A DNA stretch of 64,000 bases from JBAXEO01 sp963789515 (GTDB lineage: Bacteria; Actinomycetota; Coriobacteriia; Anaerosomatales; JAAXUF01). The notes below the pieces were generated by a model. That model did not search any database. It was not told the origin of the DNA and saw only the letters and a program-made list of their open reading frames with translations. The DNA is taken from NCBI GenBank assembly GCA_963789515.1, contig CAWBKW010000008.1:1-64000 (forward strand). The letters are read 5' to 3'. Position numbers and translations under genes: made by a program. Each line of letters starts with the position of its first letter. The first letter of the stretch is position 1. Positions 8,724 to 18,166 of this stretch are shown in pieces.

Positions 8724-9615
8724 ATGTCGATCGCAGATTGGTTCTCCGCACGCGAGACCAAGCGCTACACGCGGGTCACAGAGCCGGGCGCGGCGCGGCT
8801 CGGACGTGCCCGACGGCGTATGGGTCAAGTGCGAGGGCTGCAACCGCACCATCTACGAGGGCGAACTCGTGCAGTCACTCCGCACCTGCCCTTCATGCGG
8901 GTTCCACTTCGACCTGACCGCTCCGCAACGGATCGAGTTGCTCGCCGACGAGGGGTCGTTCGTCGAGATCGATGCCGACCTTGCACCCTGTGATCCTCTC
9001 GAGTTCACGGCCGCGAAGCCCTACGCAGCGCAGTTGGAGGCCGCGGCGGAGAAGAGCGGTCTGCCGGAAGCCGTCATCACGGGTACCGCGCAGATCGGCT
9101 CGCATCCGGCGGTGCTGGGAGCGATGGACTTCCGGTTCATCGGGGCGTCCATGGGGTCGGTCGTGGGCGAGAGGGTCACCCGCGCCTTCGAACTGGCCAC
9201 TGCGAAGCGGCTTCCCATCGTGCTCGTGACCGCCTCCGGCGGCGCGCGTATGCAGGAGGGCATGCTGTCGCTCATGCAGATGGCCAAGACCAGCGCCGCC
9301 GCACGTCGCCATGCGGATGCGGGCCTCGCCTACGTGTCGGTCCTGACCAACCCCACCTTCGGCGGTGTGACCGCCTCGTTCGCGGTGCTCGGGGATGTCG
9401 TGATCGCGGAACCCGGGGCCCTCATCGGCTTCGCCGGTCCCAAGATCGTCGAGCAGGCCACGAGGCAGAAGCTCCCCAAGGGGTTCCAGACGAGTGAGTC
9501 TCTCATGCGGCACGGGATGATCGACGAGATCGTGGCCCGGCGCGACCTGAAGGACCACATCGACGTCGTTCTCGGCTACCTTCAGCCTCGCGAGAGTGCG
9601 GGGGTGGCGTCGTGA
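8724..9615 (+). CDS. accD: Acetyl-CoA carboxylase carboxyltransferase subunit beta, frame-disrupted near its start
   Basis: AccD is the beta half of the carboxyltransferase that moves CO2 from biotin to acetyl-CoA. The main part reads in one frame with a zinc ribbon (CEGC, then CPSC), TASGGARMQEG, NPTFGGVTASFA and GFAGPKIVEQ, all typical. The expected N-terminus (MSIADWFSARETKRYTRV) lies in a different frame starting at ATG 8724, and the two frames join between about 8785 and 8805 in a GC-rich stretch. A single extra base explains this. Since accD is normally essential and both halves are well kept, I think it is a sequence error rather than a dead gene. The stop overlaps accA as GTGA. Confidence 0.88.
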
Positions 9616-10586
9616 CCAAGCAGCGGTTCGTCATGGAGTTCGAGCGCCCGCTCATGGAACTCGAGGCGAAGCTCGACGAGTTGCGCAAGCTCGACCTCGC
9701 GACCAACACCGACCTGGCCGAGGAGGTCGACGATCTCGCGGCGCAGATCGAGTTGCTGCGCGTCGACACGTACCGGCACCTGTCGCCGTGGGACCGAGTT
9801 CAGATCTCGCGCCATCCCGACCGCCCCAAGACCCAGCACTACGTCGAGGCGCTCTTCACCGACGTCGTCGAGCTGCACGGCGACCGGCACTTCGGCGACG
9901 ACGAAGCGATCCTGGCTGCGCTCGCGACCCTCGATGGCCGCCGTGTCGTGGTGCTCGGCCACCGCAAGGGCACGAACACCAAGGAGAACATCCGACGCAA
10001 CTTCGGCAGCCCCCATCCCGAGGGGTTCCGCAAGGCGATGCGTGCATTCGAACTCGCCGAGAAGTTCGGTCTGCCGGTCGTGAGCTTTCTCGATACGGCC
10101 GGCGCATCGCCGGGCATCGAGGACGAGGAGCGTGGGCAGGCCTGGGCGATCGCGGAGTCCCTCGCGAAGCTCTCGGCGCTGGCTGTGCCGGTCGTCGTCG
10201 TGGGGATCGGCGAGGGGGGCAGCGGCGGTGCGCTCGCCATCGGCTTCGGCGACCGTCTGCTCATGCTCGAGAACGCCTACTACTCGGTCATCAGCCCGGA
10301 GATGTGCGCGCAGATCCTCTATCGCGACTCCGGCCAGGCCGAGGCGGCCTCGGCGTGTCTACGCATGACCGCCACCGACCTGATCGGACTCGGCATCGTC
10401 GACGAGGTGCTCCCCGAGCCGCTGGGTGGAGCCCACCGCGACCGCGCCGCCGTCTTCGCGAGCGTGGGGGATGCGGTCGCGCGCTCGCTCGACGAACTCG
10501 CGAACGTTCCCGCCGACGAACTCGTGGGGCGCCGCTACGACCGGCTGCGCGCCATCGGGCGATACTGCACGCTCGACGAGGAGTGA
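9612..10586 (+). CDS. accA: Acetyl-CoA carboxylase carboxyltransferase subunit alpha
   Basis: AccA (324 residues) pairs with AccD to form the carboxyltransferase of fatty-acid synthesis. The N-terminal coiled coil (ELEAKLDELRKLD) is followed by YVEALFTDVVELHGDRHFGDD, GHRKGTNTKENIRRNFG, the oxyanion-hole region SFLDTAGASPGIEDEERGQ, and GEGGSGGALAIGFGD, all standard. The start is GTG at 9612, overlapping the accD stop by four bases. No biotin carboxylase or carrier gene is in the window. Confidence 0.96.
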   Translation: MTKQRFVMEFERPLMELEAKLDELRKLDLATNTDLAEEVDDLAAQIELLRVDTYRHLSPWDRVQISRHPDRPKTQHYVEALFTDVVELHGDRHFGDDEAILAALATLDGRRVVVLGHRKGTNTKENIRRNFGSPHPEGFRKAMRAFELAEKFGLPVVSFLDTAGASPGIEDEERGQAWAIAESLAKLSALAVPVVVVGIGEGGSGGALAIGFGDRLLMLENAYYSVISPEMCAQILYRDSGQAEAASACLRMTATDLIGLGIVDEVLPEPLGGAHRDRAAVFASVGDAVARSLDELANVPADELVGRRYDRLRAIGRYCTLDEE

Positions 10587-10591
10587 GTCCG

Positions 10592-11560
10592 GTGACCGAG
10601 ACGCCCAAGATCGCGGTACTGACCGGTGGCGGAGACGCTCCGGGGATGAACGCCGCCATCCGGTCGGTCGTTCGCTCGGCGATCGCGCTTGGATGTGAGG
10701 CGGTCGGCGTCGAGCGCGGTTACGAGGGGCTGCTCGAGGGCGAGTTCAGGGAGCTGCGCATCTCCGACGTGGGTGGCGTGCTCGACCGAGGCGGCACGTT
10801 CCTCGGCACGTCGCGTTCGGCGCGCTTCGAGACCGACGAGGGCCAGGCCGAGGCGGTCGGCATTCTCCGCGAGCACGGCGTCACGGGCTTGGTCGTGATC
10901 GGTGGCGACGGTTCGTACCGCGGCGCCGAGGCGCTGCATTCGCGCGGGATCGGGGTCGTGGGCGTTCCGGGCACGATCGACAACGACGTCGCCGGCACCG
11001 ACACATCCATCGGCTTCGACACGGCGCTCAACACCATCTGCGACGCGGTGGCAAAGGTGCGAGACACGGCGTCGAGCCACGAGCGGACCTTCGTGATCGA
11101 GGTCATGGGCCGCAGTTGCGGAATCCTTGCCACGTACGCAGGACTCGCATGCGGCGGCGACTGCATCCTGGTGCCCGAAGTGCCCTACCGGCTCGAAGAC
11201 GTGTGGTCCTGCATCGAGTCCGGCGTCGCCCGTGGCAAGAAGCATTCGATCATCGTGATCGCCGAGGGTGCGGGGCATGCATTCGACCTCGCCGACAAGC
11301 TCCAGACCAACTACGGACACGAGGCGCGCTCGGTGGTCTTGGGGCACGTCCAGCGCGGCGGGTCGCCCTCGGCTTTCGACCGCATCCTCGCATCGCGGAT
11401 GGGTGAGCGGGCGGTCAAGGCGCTCATCGAGGGTCAGAGCGGCGTCGCGGTGGGGCTCTGCGGCGCGCACACGGTCACGTACCCGCTCGAGGATGCCTAC
11501 GCCGCGCAGCACCTGCTGCGCAAGGAGATCTACGACCTCGCCGGAGTGCTGGCGCGGTAG
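10592..11560 (+). CDS. pfkA: ATP-dependent 6-phosphofructokinase
   Basis: A 322-residue single-domain phosphofructokinase that makes fructose 1,6-bisphosphate. The nucleotide site is LTGGGDAPGMNAAIR followed by VIGGDGSYRGA; the glycine after the aspartate in GGDGS is characteristic of ATP-using enzymes, whereas PPi-using ones usually have a second aspartate. GTIDNDVAGTD holds the catalytic aspartate, and EVMGRSCG and QRGGSPSAFDR bind the sugar phosphate. I chose GTG at 10592, which gives the family N-terminus directly and sits 5 bases after the accA stop. Confidence 0.95.
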   Translation: MTETPKIAVLTGGGDAPGMNAAIRSVVRSAIALGCEAVGVERGYEGLLEGEFRELRISDVGGVLDRGGTFLGTSRSARFETDEGQAEAVGILREHGVTGLVVIGGDGSYRGAEALHSRGIGVVGVPGTIDNDVAGTDTSIGFDTALNTICDAVAKVRDTASSHERTFVIEVMGRSCGILATYAGLACGGDCILVPEVPYRLEDVWSCIESGVARGKKHSIIVIAEGAGHAFDLADKLQTNYGHEARSVVLGHVQRGGSPSAFDRILASRMGERAVKALIEGQSGVAVGLCGAHTVTYPLEDAYAAQHLLRKEIYDLAGVLAR

Positions 11561-11679
11561 CGGCGCGTGGCTGGTGCGGCAGCTACTCCGACCACCCCGC
11601 GATTCTGCTAGCATCTAACCCGCCGACGCCCACCCGCCGCGGCCAGCAGCGTACGCACCCGACACCCGGAGGAATCGCC

Positions 11680-12522
11680 ATGTCCTGGGGACTCGAGAAC
11701 CGACTGAGCAAGATCATCCAGCCGGAGGACGGCCGCACGGTCATGCTCGCCGTCGACCACGGTTACTTCCTCGGCCCCACGAGCGGGCTCGAGTGCATCC
11801 GCGAGAGCATCGTGCCGCTCGCGCCGTACGCCGACACCCTCATGCTCACGCGCGGCATCCTACGCTCCGACATCCCAAGCAGCATCGACACGCCCGTGGT
11901 GCTGCGCGTCTCCGGCGCCAACAGTGTCCTCGACGACGACCTGTCCAACGAGACGATCATCACCGACATCGACGACGTCATCCGGCTCAACGCAGCCGGT
12001 ATGGCGCTCTCGATCTTCGTGGGCTCGGCATACCAGCACCAGACCATCGCCAATCTCGCCAAGCTCATCGACTTGGGCGAGCGCTACGGCATTCCGGTCA
12101 TCGCCGTGACGGCCGTGGGCAAGGAGATGGTGCGCGACGCGCGCTACCTCGCGCTCGCCACCCGCATCGCTGCCGAGATGGGCGCGCACATCGTCAAGAC
12201 GTACTACGTGGAGGACGACTTCGAGCGCATCACTTCGACGTGCTCGGTGCCGGTGGTCATGGCCGGCGGCAAGAAGCTTCCCGAGCGCGAGGCGCTCCAG
12301 ATGACCTACAACGCGATGGCGCGCGGCGCCTCGGGTGTGGACATGGGCCGCAACATCTTCCAGTCCGACTGTCCGCTGGGGATGATCAAAGCCGTCAACG
12401 CCGTCGTGCACGCCAACGCGAGCGTTGACGATGCCTACGCGGTCTATATGGACGAGAAGTCGTCGGGCGCGTCGCTCTGCGGTGGCTTGACGATGGACGC
12501 CGACGACTCCCGCAAGATCTGA
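11680..12522 (+). CDS. LsrF-like class I aldolase/thiolase of the DhnA family
   Basis: This 280-residue TIM-barrel protein is very like LsrF, which cleaves the phosphorylated autoinducer-2 derivative 3-hydroxy-5-phosphonooxypentane-2,4-dione. Matching segments are MLAVDHGYFLGPTSGLE, LMLTRGILRS, VVLRVSGANSVL, RIAAEMGAHIVKTYYVE with the Schiff-base lysine, AGGKKLPEREALQM and GASGVDMGRNIFQ. There are no lsr transport or kinase genes nearby, and the next gene is a sugar-alcohol-type dehydrogenase one base downstream, so the true substrate may be another ketose phosphate. Family is certain; the reaction is uncertain. Confidence 0.82.
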   Translation: MSWGLENRLSKIIQPEDGRTVMLAVDHGYFLGPTSGLECIRESIVPLAPYADTLMLTRGILRSDIPSSIDTPVVLRVSGANSVLDDDLSNETIITDIDDVIRLNAAGMALSIFVGSAYQHQTIANLAKLIDLGERYGIPVIAVTAVGKEMVRDARYLALATRIAAEMGAHIVKTYYVEDDFERITSTCSVPVVMAGGKKLPEREALQMTYNAMARGASGVDMGRNIFQSDCPLGMIKAVNAVVHANASVDDAYAVYMDEKSSGASLCGGLTMDADDSRKI

Positions 12523-12523
12523 C

Positions 12524-13552
12524 GTGCGCGCCGCCGTCTACTACAACAACTCCGACGTCCGGCTCGAAGAGCTGCCGGTCCCCGGGATCTCTCCCGGCGA
12601 GACGCTCGTTCGCATCCGCGCGAGCGGCATCTGCGGCTCCGATGTGCTGGAGTGGTACCGCGTGCCCAAGGCGCCGATCGTGCTGGGCCACGAGGTCGCC
12701 GGCGACGTGGTGGCGGTGGGCGAGGGCGTGACCGGCGTGGCCGTGGGCGACCGCGTCGTTGTCTCGCACCACGTGCCCTGCAATACCTGTCGCTACTGCC
12801 TGGCCGGCAACCATACGGCCTGCCACACGCTGCATACCACGAACTTCGATCCCGGCGGGTTCGCCGAGTTCGTGCGCATGCCCGCGCTGCAGACCGACCG
12901 CGGCATCCTGCGGATGCCGGACTCCATGACCTACGAGCAGGGCAGCTTCGTCGAGCCGCTCGGGTGCGTGGTGCGCGCGCAGGTGCGTGCCGGCGTGCGT
13001 CCGGGTTCGACGGTCCTCGTGGTGGGCAGCGGCATCTCCGGGCTGCTCCACATCCGGCTCGCGCTGGCGTTGGGTGCGGGCCGGGTGTTCGCGACCGACG
13101 TCAGCGGGTACCGCCTGGACTGGGCGCGCCGAAGCGGCGCGGCGCAGGTGTTCGACGGCATCGCCGCCGGCGACGGACTGCCGGACCTCCTCCGGGAAGC
13201 CAACGACGGCAACCTTGCCGACCTCGTGATCCTGGGCACGGGCGCTCCAAGCGCGATCGACCAGGGACTGGCGTGCCTCGAGAATGGCGCGACGTTCGTG
13301 GTGTTCGCCGTGCCCGCGCCCGGCGTCGATCACCCGATGCCGCTGAACGACCTCTGGCGCCGAGAAGTCACCGTGCGCACCGCCTACGGAGCCGCGCCGG
13401 CGGATCTGGCGATGGCGATGGACCTGATCGCGACCGGTCGGGTGCGCGTGGACGACATGATCACGCACCGGTTGCCGCTGGAGAGGGCCGCCGAGGGTTT
13501 CAGGCTGGTGGCCGATGCGGGGGAGAGCGTGAAGGTGGTTCTGGAGCCGTAG
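12524..13552 (+). CDS. Zinc-dependent medium-chain dehydrogenase (sorbitol/threonine dehydrogenase-like)
   Basis: A 342-residue MDR enzyme. Catalytic zinc ligands appear in ASGICGSDVLEWY and LGHEVAGDV, the structural zinc site uses the cysteines of PCNTCRYCLAGNHTAC, and the Rossmann motif is VLVVGSGISGLLHI. Such enzymes oxidise polyols or amino alcohols with NAD(P). Its GTG start follows the LsrF-like gene by one base, so the two probably act on linked carbohydrate intermediates. Substrate cannot be assigned. Confidence 0.85.
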   Translation: MRAAVYYNNSDVRLEELPVPGISPGETLVRIRASGICGSDVLEWYRVPKAPIVLGHEVAGDVVAVGEGVTGVAVGDRVVVSHHVPCNTCRYCLAGNHTACHTLHTTNFDPGGFAEFVRMPALQTDRGILRMPDSMTYEQGSFVEPLGCVVRAQVRAGVRPGSTVLVVGSGISGLLHIRLALALGAGRVFATDVSGYRLDWARRSGAAQVFDGIAAGDGLPDLLREANDGNLADLVILGTGAPSAIDQGLACLENGATFVVFAVPAPGVDHPMPLNDLWRREVTVRTAYGAAPADLAMAMDLIATGRVRVDDMITHRLPLERAAEGFRLVADAGESVKVVLEP

Positions 13553-13604
13553 GAGTTGAGGGTCTGAGCGTCGCGGCGTTGACCGCGTCGTCCGGCAATG
13601 TCCG

Positions 13605-15728
13605 CTACCCCCACAGCCCCCTGACCCCGTCCCTGATCTTCGCAGTAGTCGCGCGCTCGACCCCTGCGCTCTCCTCGGCGGGCGGCTCCGGGCTCGCAAG
13701 GGTCTGGACGAAGTGCGGCATGACCCTCTCGGCGAGGAAGCGGCTGCGCTGCGCGTAGCCGTGGCGGTCGGAGCGGCCGCTCGGCTGCGTGTAGTAGCGC
13801 AGTGGCTGCGCCACGTAGAGCTGGTTCTTCGCCCGCGTGCATGCGACGTAGAACAGCCGCCGTTCCTCCTCGACACCGTCTTCGCTCCCGGTGGACATGT
13901 CGCTGGGAATGTTGCCGTCGGCGGCGTGGATCACGTAGACGACATCGAACTCGAGTCCCTTGGCCGAGTGCATCGTCGAGAGCACCAGGTAGTCCTCGTC
14001 GAGTACCGGAGGGCCAGCGAGGTCTGAGGTCCACGACGGCGGATCGAGCACGAGGTCGGCCAGGAACGCGGCTCGGTCGCGCGCGCCCGACGCCATCGCC
14101 TCGATCTGCTCGAGGTCGCGCAGCCGGGCCGCTACGTTGTCGTAGCGGCGCTCCAGGAGCGGCGCGTACACGCCGCGCACAGCGCAGATCTGCGCAGGTA
14201 CCTGGTCTGGGCCTGCCCCGGCGAGCGAGCGCAGAACCGACACGACACCGGGCCAGGTCGCTGACGCCGCCTCGGGCACCTTCGCAGTCGCCCACGCCTC
14301 GAAGTCTCCCTCGGCCCGGGACAGCGCCTCCCACAGCTGCGAGGCGGTCTTGGGTCCGATTCCGGGCACGAGGCCGAGTACCCGGTACGCGGCCATCGCA
14401 TCGCGGGGGTTCTCGGCGAGGCGCAGGAACGCGCAGAGGTCCTTGACGTGCGCGGTCTCGACGAAGCGCAGGCCGCCGTACTTGTGGAACGGGATGTTGC
14501 GCCGCGAGAGTTCGAGTTCGAGCGCCATCGAGTGGTGCTGCGCGCGGAACAGCACGCTCTGGTGCTTGAGCAGCGTGCCCTGCTCGCGGTGCTCCAGGAT
14601 ACGGTCGGCCACCCAGTCGGTCTGCTCGGCCTCGTCTCGGCAGGTGATGAGCTCGGGACGCCCGCCGCCTTCCCGTGCGGTCCAGAGCTCCTTGTCGCGG
14701 CGCTCGGTCGCTTCGGCGATGATCGCGTTGGTCGCGGCCAGGATCGCCGAGCTCGAGCGGTAGTTGCGCGTGAGCGTGACCACGCGCGCGTCGGGGAAGC
14801 GCGCCTCGAAGTCGAGGATGTTGCGCACGGTGGCCGCCCGGAAGCTGTAGATCGCCTGCGCGTCGTCACCGACACACGTCACGCCGCTGCCGTCGGGGCG
14901 CAGGAGCGAGACGATCTCGGCCTGCAGAGCGTTGGTGTCCTGGAACTCGTCGACGAGCACATGGTCGAAGCGCTCGCGCACGCGGGCACCGGCCTCCGGG
15001 TGTGCGAGCACGCCGTGCCAGAACAGGAGCAGGTCGTCGTAGTCCAGTACCTGCTGCGCATCCTTCTTGTCGGTGTAGAGCGTGAAGAGGGCCTTGAGGT
15101 CGCTCTCGGCGTCCTTGCACCACGGGAAGGCGATGCCGAGCACCTCAGCGAGCGGGAGCTGCGCGTTGACGCAGCGCGAGTAGATGTCGAGGCACGTCGA
15201 CTTCTGCGGGAAGCGCGAGCCGCCGCGCCCCAGGCCGAGCTCGGCGCGGCCAAGCTGCATCAGGTCCTCGGAGTCGCCGCGGTCCATGATCGTGAAGTCG
15301 GGCTCGAGGCCGATTTCACGCGCGTGCATGCGGAGCAGCCGCGCAGCCACCGCATGGAAGGTGCCGCCCCAAACGGGCGCGCCGGACGCGAGTGCGGCCG
15401 CATGTGTGTCGTTCGCGCGGAGGAGGTTGTCGACGCGGCGGAGCATCTCGCCGGAGGCGCGACGCGTGAAGGTGAGGAGCAGGATGCGGCCGGGGTCGGC
15501 GCCGCGCGCGATCAGGTATGCCACTCGGTGCGCGAGCGTCGCGGTCTTGCCGGTGCCGGCGCCCGCGACTACGAGTAGCGGACCGTCGCCGTGGGATGCA
15601 GCCGCGCGCTGTTCGGTGTTGAGATCGGCGAGAAGGGTGTCGGCGAACGTCTCATCCGCACCGGGGAGGTTCGGGGAAGCAGGCCATGGGCGAACTCCTG
15701 TTCGATTGGGGCTCGGTGAGCGTATCAC
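13605..15728 (-). CDS. UvrD/PcrA-like superfamily 1 DNA helicase
   Basis: About 707 residues with the ordered SF1A helicase motifs: Q-motif region LNTEQRAAA, Walker A VVAGAGTGKTATL, motif Ia LLLTFTRRA, motif II VLVDEFQDTN, motif III GDDAQAIYSFR, motif IV TLTRNYRSS, motif V TMHSAKGLEFDVVY and motif VI VACTRAKNQLYV. It probably unwinds DNA 3'-5' in repair or removes proteins from DNA. The start is uncertain: I used GTG at 15726-15728, but another in-frame GTG lies 12 bases upstream, and an ATG with a good AGGAG sits nearby in another frame that closes quickly. A small frame error at the 5' end is possible. Confidence 0.88.
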   Translation of the reverse strand: MIRSPSPNRTGVRPWPASPNLPGADETFADTLLADLNTEQRAAASHGDGPLLVVAGAGTGKTATLAHRVAYLIARGADPGRILLLTFTRRASGEMLRRVDNLLRANDTHAAALASGAPVWGGTFHAVAARLLRMHAREIGLEPDFTIMDRGDSEDLMQLGRAELGLGRGGSRFPQKSTCLDIYSRCVNAQLPLAEVLGIAFPWCKDAESDLKALFTLYTDKKDAQQVLDYDDLLLFWHGVLAHPEAGARVRERFDHVLVDEFQDTNALQAEIVSLLRPDGSGVTCVGDDAQAIYSFRAATVRNILDFEARFPDARVVTLTRNYRSSSAILAATNAIIAEATERRDKELWTAREGGGRPELITCRDEAEQTDWVADRILEHREQGTLLKHQSVLFRAQHHSMALELELSRRNIPFHKYGGLRFVETAHVKDLCAFLRLAENPRDAMAAYRVLGLVPGIGPKTASQLWEALSRAEGDFEAWATAKVPEAASATWPGVVSVLRSLAGAGPDQVPAQICAVRGVYAPLLERRYDNVAARLRDLEQIEAMASGARDRAAFLADLVLDPPSWTSDLAGPPVLDEDYLVLSTMHSAKGLEFDVVYVIHAADGNIPSDMSTGSEDGVEEERRLFYVACTRAKNQLYVAQPLRYYTQPSGRSDRHGYAQRSRFLAERVMPHFVQTLASPEPPAEESAGVERATTAKIRDGVRGLWG

Positions 15729-15941
15729 GAAGTCGTGCACGAAAGCGAACACGTGTTCGCTTGCGTCCTCGTGACCTGTTTCGTCAGCGCCTACCTGGTA
15801 CTCCGACGAAAGCGGGTTGCTCTTGCGAGGCTCGTGGTCGACACTCAGGAGTAGGGTGTTCCCTGTGCCACTGCTTCGGAGAGGACCCGGCATGAACCGG
15901 ATCGAAGCGCTGTCGTCGGACCGGAACCGGCGCGACCGCTC

Positions 15942-17243
15942 GTGAGCGCGGCCGCCTACACGCCGCGCAGGGTGGTGTTCGCGTACCTGTCGACCAGCGC
16001 GCTGTTCACGCTTGCGGCCTCGCTGATCTGGGCGATCAACACCATCTTCCTGATCCAGCGAGGCGGGCTCACCCTCTTCGAGGTCATGCTCGTCAACACC
16101 GCGTTCCTGGTCTCGCAGATGATCTGCGAGGTTCCGACGGGCGTCATCGCCGATACCATCGGGCGCAAGGCTTCCTACCTGCTGTCGATCGGAACGATCA
16201 TCGTTTCCACCATCCTCTACGTGCTGACTCCCGCCATGGGCTGGGGCATCGCCGGCTTCATGGTCGCCAGTGTGTTGATCGGACTCGGATTCACGTTCCA
16301 AACGGGTGCCGTGGACGCCTGGATGGTGGACGCGCTGGACGCCGCCGGGTGGACCGGACCCAAGGAGCGCGTGTTCGCCTGGGGCGGTATGGCGACGGGG
16401 TCGGCGATGATCCTGGGGTCGCTCCTCGGCGGCTTCCTCGGGCAGATCGACTTGGTCATTCCCTACCTCGTCCGCGCTGCGGTGCTGGTGGCGGCGTTCG
16501 TGCTGGTGGTGCTCCTGGTTCACGACTCGGGGTTCGAGCCCCGGCCGCTTCATCTGTCCACCTTCGGCGAAGAGACCAGGACGATCATGGATGCCGGGGT
16601 CCGCTACGGATGGGGCAGCCGGGTGGTACGGCCGCTCATGTTCGTCTCGCTGGTCACCGGCGTGGTGGGCATGTTCGCGTTCTACTCCTGGCAGCCTTAC
16701 GTTCTCGAGCTGCTGGGCAGGCCCTCCGCGGTCTGGGTACTGGGTGTGGTCCAGGCGGTGTCGTCGTTGGCCATGATCGGCGGAAACGCGCTCGTGCGCG
16801 TCGTGATGCGTGCGGACGACCGCCGTCGTGATCCCGCCCGCGTCCTGGCCGCCGGGTCGGTGGTCGCCGCGCTGGCGGTGGCGGCGATCGGCGTCGTGGG
16901 GCTCGTCGGACTCTCGCCAGGCGTGCTTCCGGCAGCGATCGCCATCGTGCTCTGGATCGCGTGGAGCGTCGTCTTCGGGCTGCTCGGACCGGTGCGCGGC
17001 GGGTTCATCAACGAGCACATACCCTCGGCGCAGCGAGCCACCATCCTGTCGCTCGACTCGCTCTTCGCCGATGCGGGAGGGGCCGTCGGACAGCCCGCCT
17101 TGGGCTGGATCGCGACGCAGTTCAGCATCGCGCTTGCCTGGGTCTTCGGATCCGCGTTCTTCGCCGCCGCCGCCCCGCTCTACGCGGCCGCCGGCCGGGC
17201 TGCCAGTGAAGAGAGGGAGGCGGCGAGTCGAACCGCGCGGTAG
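15942..17243 (+). CDS. Major facilitator superfamily transporter
   Basis: A 433-residue membrane protein with about twelve hydrophobic segments. The loop between helices 2 and 3 carries GVIADTIGRKAS, the MFS A-motif-like G-x-x-x-D-x-x-G-R. It resembles MFS drug-efflux or unknown-substrate members. It is divergent from the helicase and starts with GTG. A 220-base gap separates it from the ATP synthase operon; that gap contains a weak GC-rich dyad near 17250-17275 and a possible promoter near 17340-17375, but nothing firm. Confidence 0.8.
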   Translation: MSAAAYTPRRVVFAYLSTSALFTLAASLIWAINTIFLIQRGGLTLFEVMLVNTAFLVSQMICEVPTGVIADTIGRKASYLLSIGTIIVSTILYVLTPAMGWGIAGFMVASVLIGLGFTFQTGAVDAWMVDALDAAGWTGPKERVFAWGGMATGSAMILGSLLGGFLGQIDLVIPYLVRAAVLVAAFVLVVLLVHDSGFEPRPLHLSTFGEETRTIMDAGVRYGWGSRVVRPLMFVSLVTGVVGMFAFYSWQPYVLELLGRPSAVWVLGVVQAVSSLAMIGGNALVRVVMRADDRRRDPARVLAAGSVVAALAVAAIGVVGLVGLSPGVLPAAIAIVLWIAWSVVFGLLGPVRGGFINEHIPSAQRATILSLDSLFADAGGAVGQPALGWIATQFSIALAWVFGSAFFAAAAPLYAAAGRAASEEREAASRTAR

Positions 17244-17463
17244 CGCGGACGAAGGCCCCTGCGCCCACGGGCGGGGGATCCGACCGACCGCCGCTCGCGT
17301 GCGTCAATCCCTCTCTTGTTTGGTGCGTGACATTACCTTCCAAAGGGAACACTCTGAACGTAGGTTAGTTCGTGCCGCGAGGTAGACGACTTCGCTCGGC
17401 GCAACAGCAAGGTCGCTCGAACCGTGTGAAAACGAAGCCGCCACACCTCGCACCGAGGGGGCG

Positions 17464-17724
17464 GTGGTTGTGCGCGCTTCGACCGATCTGGGCGATCACC
17501 TCGATGAGATGGATGAGGATCGCAAGCCCGATCTCATCTCGCGGGACTTCATGCGACTCATCGCTATCTGGTCGATCGTTCCCGCCTGGCTCATCGCCGG
17601 CGCATTCCTGGGCTGGCTCGTGGACCTCTGGCTGAACACGTTCCCCTATGGGATAGGGATCGGCCTCATCGTGGGGCTGGTGCTTTCGGTTCGCGACGTG
17701 ATGCGTCTTCGGGACACTCTCTAG
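17464..17724 (+). CDS. AtpZ/AtpI-like small membrane protein at the head of the ATP synthase operon
   Basis: An 86-residue protein with two membrane helices, AIWSIVPAWLIAGAFLGWLV and PYGIGIGLIVGLVLSV, separated by a short loop, the form of the AtpZ family (ATPase_gene1). These proteins are encoded ahead of atpB in many bacteria and are thought to help assembly or divalent-cation supply. Start is GTG at 17464; a second GTG two codons later is possible. Assignment rests on topology and position. Confidence 0.65.
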   Translation: MVVRASTDLGDHLDEMDEDRKPDLISRDFMRLIAIWSIVPAWLIAGAFLGWLVDLWLNTFPYGIGIGLIVGLVLSVRDVMRLRDTL

Positions 17725-17741
17725 CGGTCGGGGGGATCACT

Positions 17742-18161
17742 TTGTCGGCAGCCCAACCGGAATACGGCTTCTCCTGGTCGTTCCTCGAGGAACTCTCGTG
17801 GTGGTCGCTTGGTATCGCCGCCGCAGCCTCGGTGATCGCGACCGTGGCCACGGGGGAGGCCTCGTTCGCCCTGTCGTGCATGCTCGCGGCCTCGATCGAC
17901 GTCGCGTTCGTTCGCGGCATCGCAGCCGGCGCGCGGAAGGAGATCGAAGCCGGGCGTCCCGGCAACGGCGCCTCGTCGGTGCTGTTCGTGGCCCGGCTTC
18001 TGGCAAAGGCGGGGCTTCTGGTGCTCGCTGTGCTGGTTCCCGGGGTGTTCAGCTTCGCCGGCATGGTCGCCGGCGTTCTGGCGTTCGACCTGACGCTCGC
18101 GGTCGTCGGCAGCCTGATCGCAGCGACGCGCCTCATCCGCAGACCACGGCAGGGAAGGTGA
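17742..18161 (+). CDS. ATP synthase I-like membrane protein
   Basis: A 139-residue protein with four hydrophobic segments, placed directly before atpB as AtpI is in standard operons. AtpI helps assemble the c-ring. The start is TTG at 17742; the stop overlaps an in-frame GTG upstream of atpB. Similarity to named AtpI proteins is weak by eye, so the call depends on position, size and topology. Confidence 0.6.
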   Translation: MSAAQPEYGFSWSFLEELSWWSLGIAAAASVIATVATGEASFALSCMLAASIDVAFVRGIAAGARKEIEAGRPGNGASSVLFVARLLAKAGLLVLAVLVPGVFSFAGMVAGVLAFDLTLAVVGSLIAATRLIRRPRQGR

Positions 18162-18166
18162 GTGCG

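Noticed and set aside
8785..8805. Programmed ribosomal frameshift in accD
   Set aside because: No slippery heptamer or downstream pseudoknot seen; similar one-base breaks occur in unrelated genes of the window, pointing to sequence error.
15729..17018. Open frame extending the helicase by more than 400 residues antisense to the MFS transporter
   Set aside because: Composition (His, Arg, Gln rich) is typical of a non-coding frame in high-GC DNA, and the helicase family start lies near 15728.
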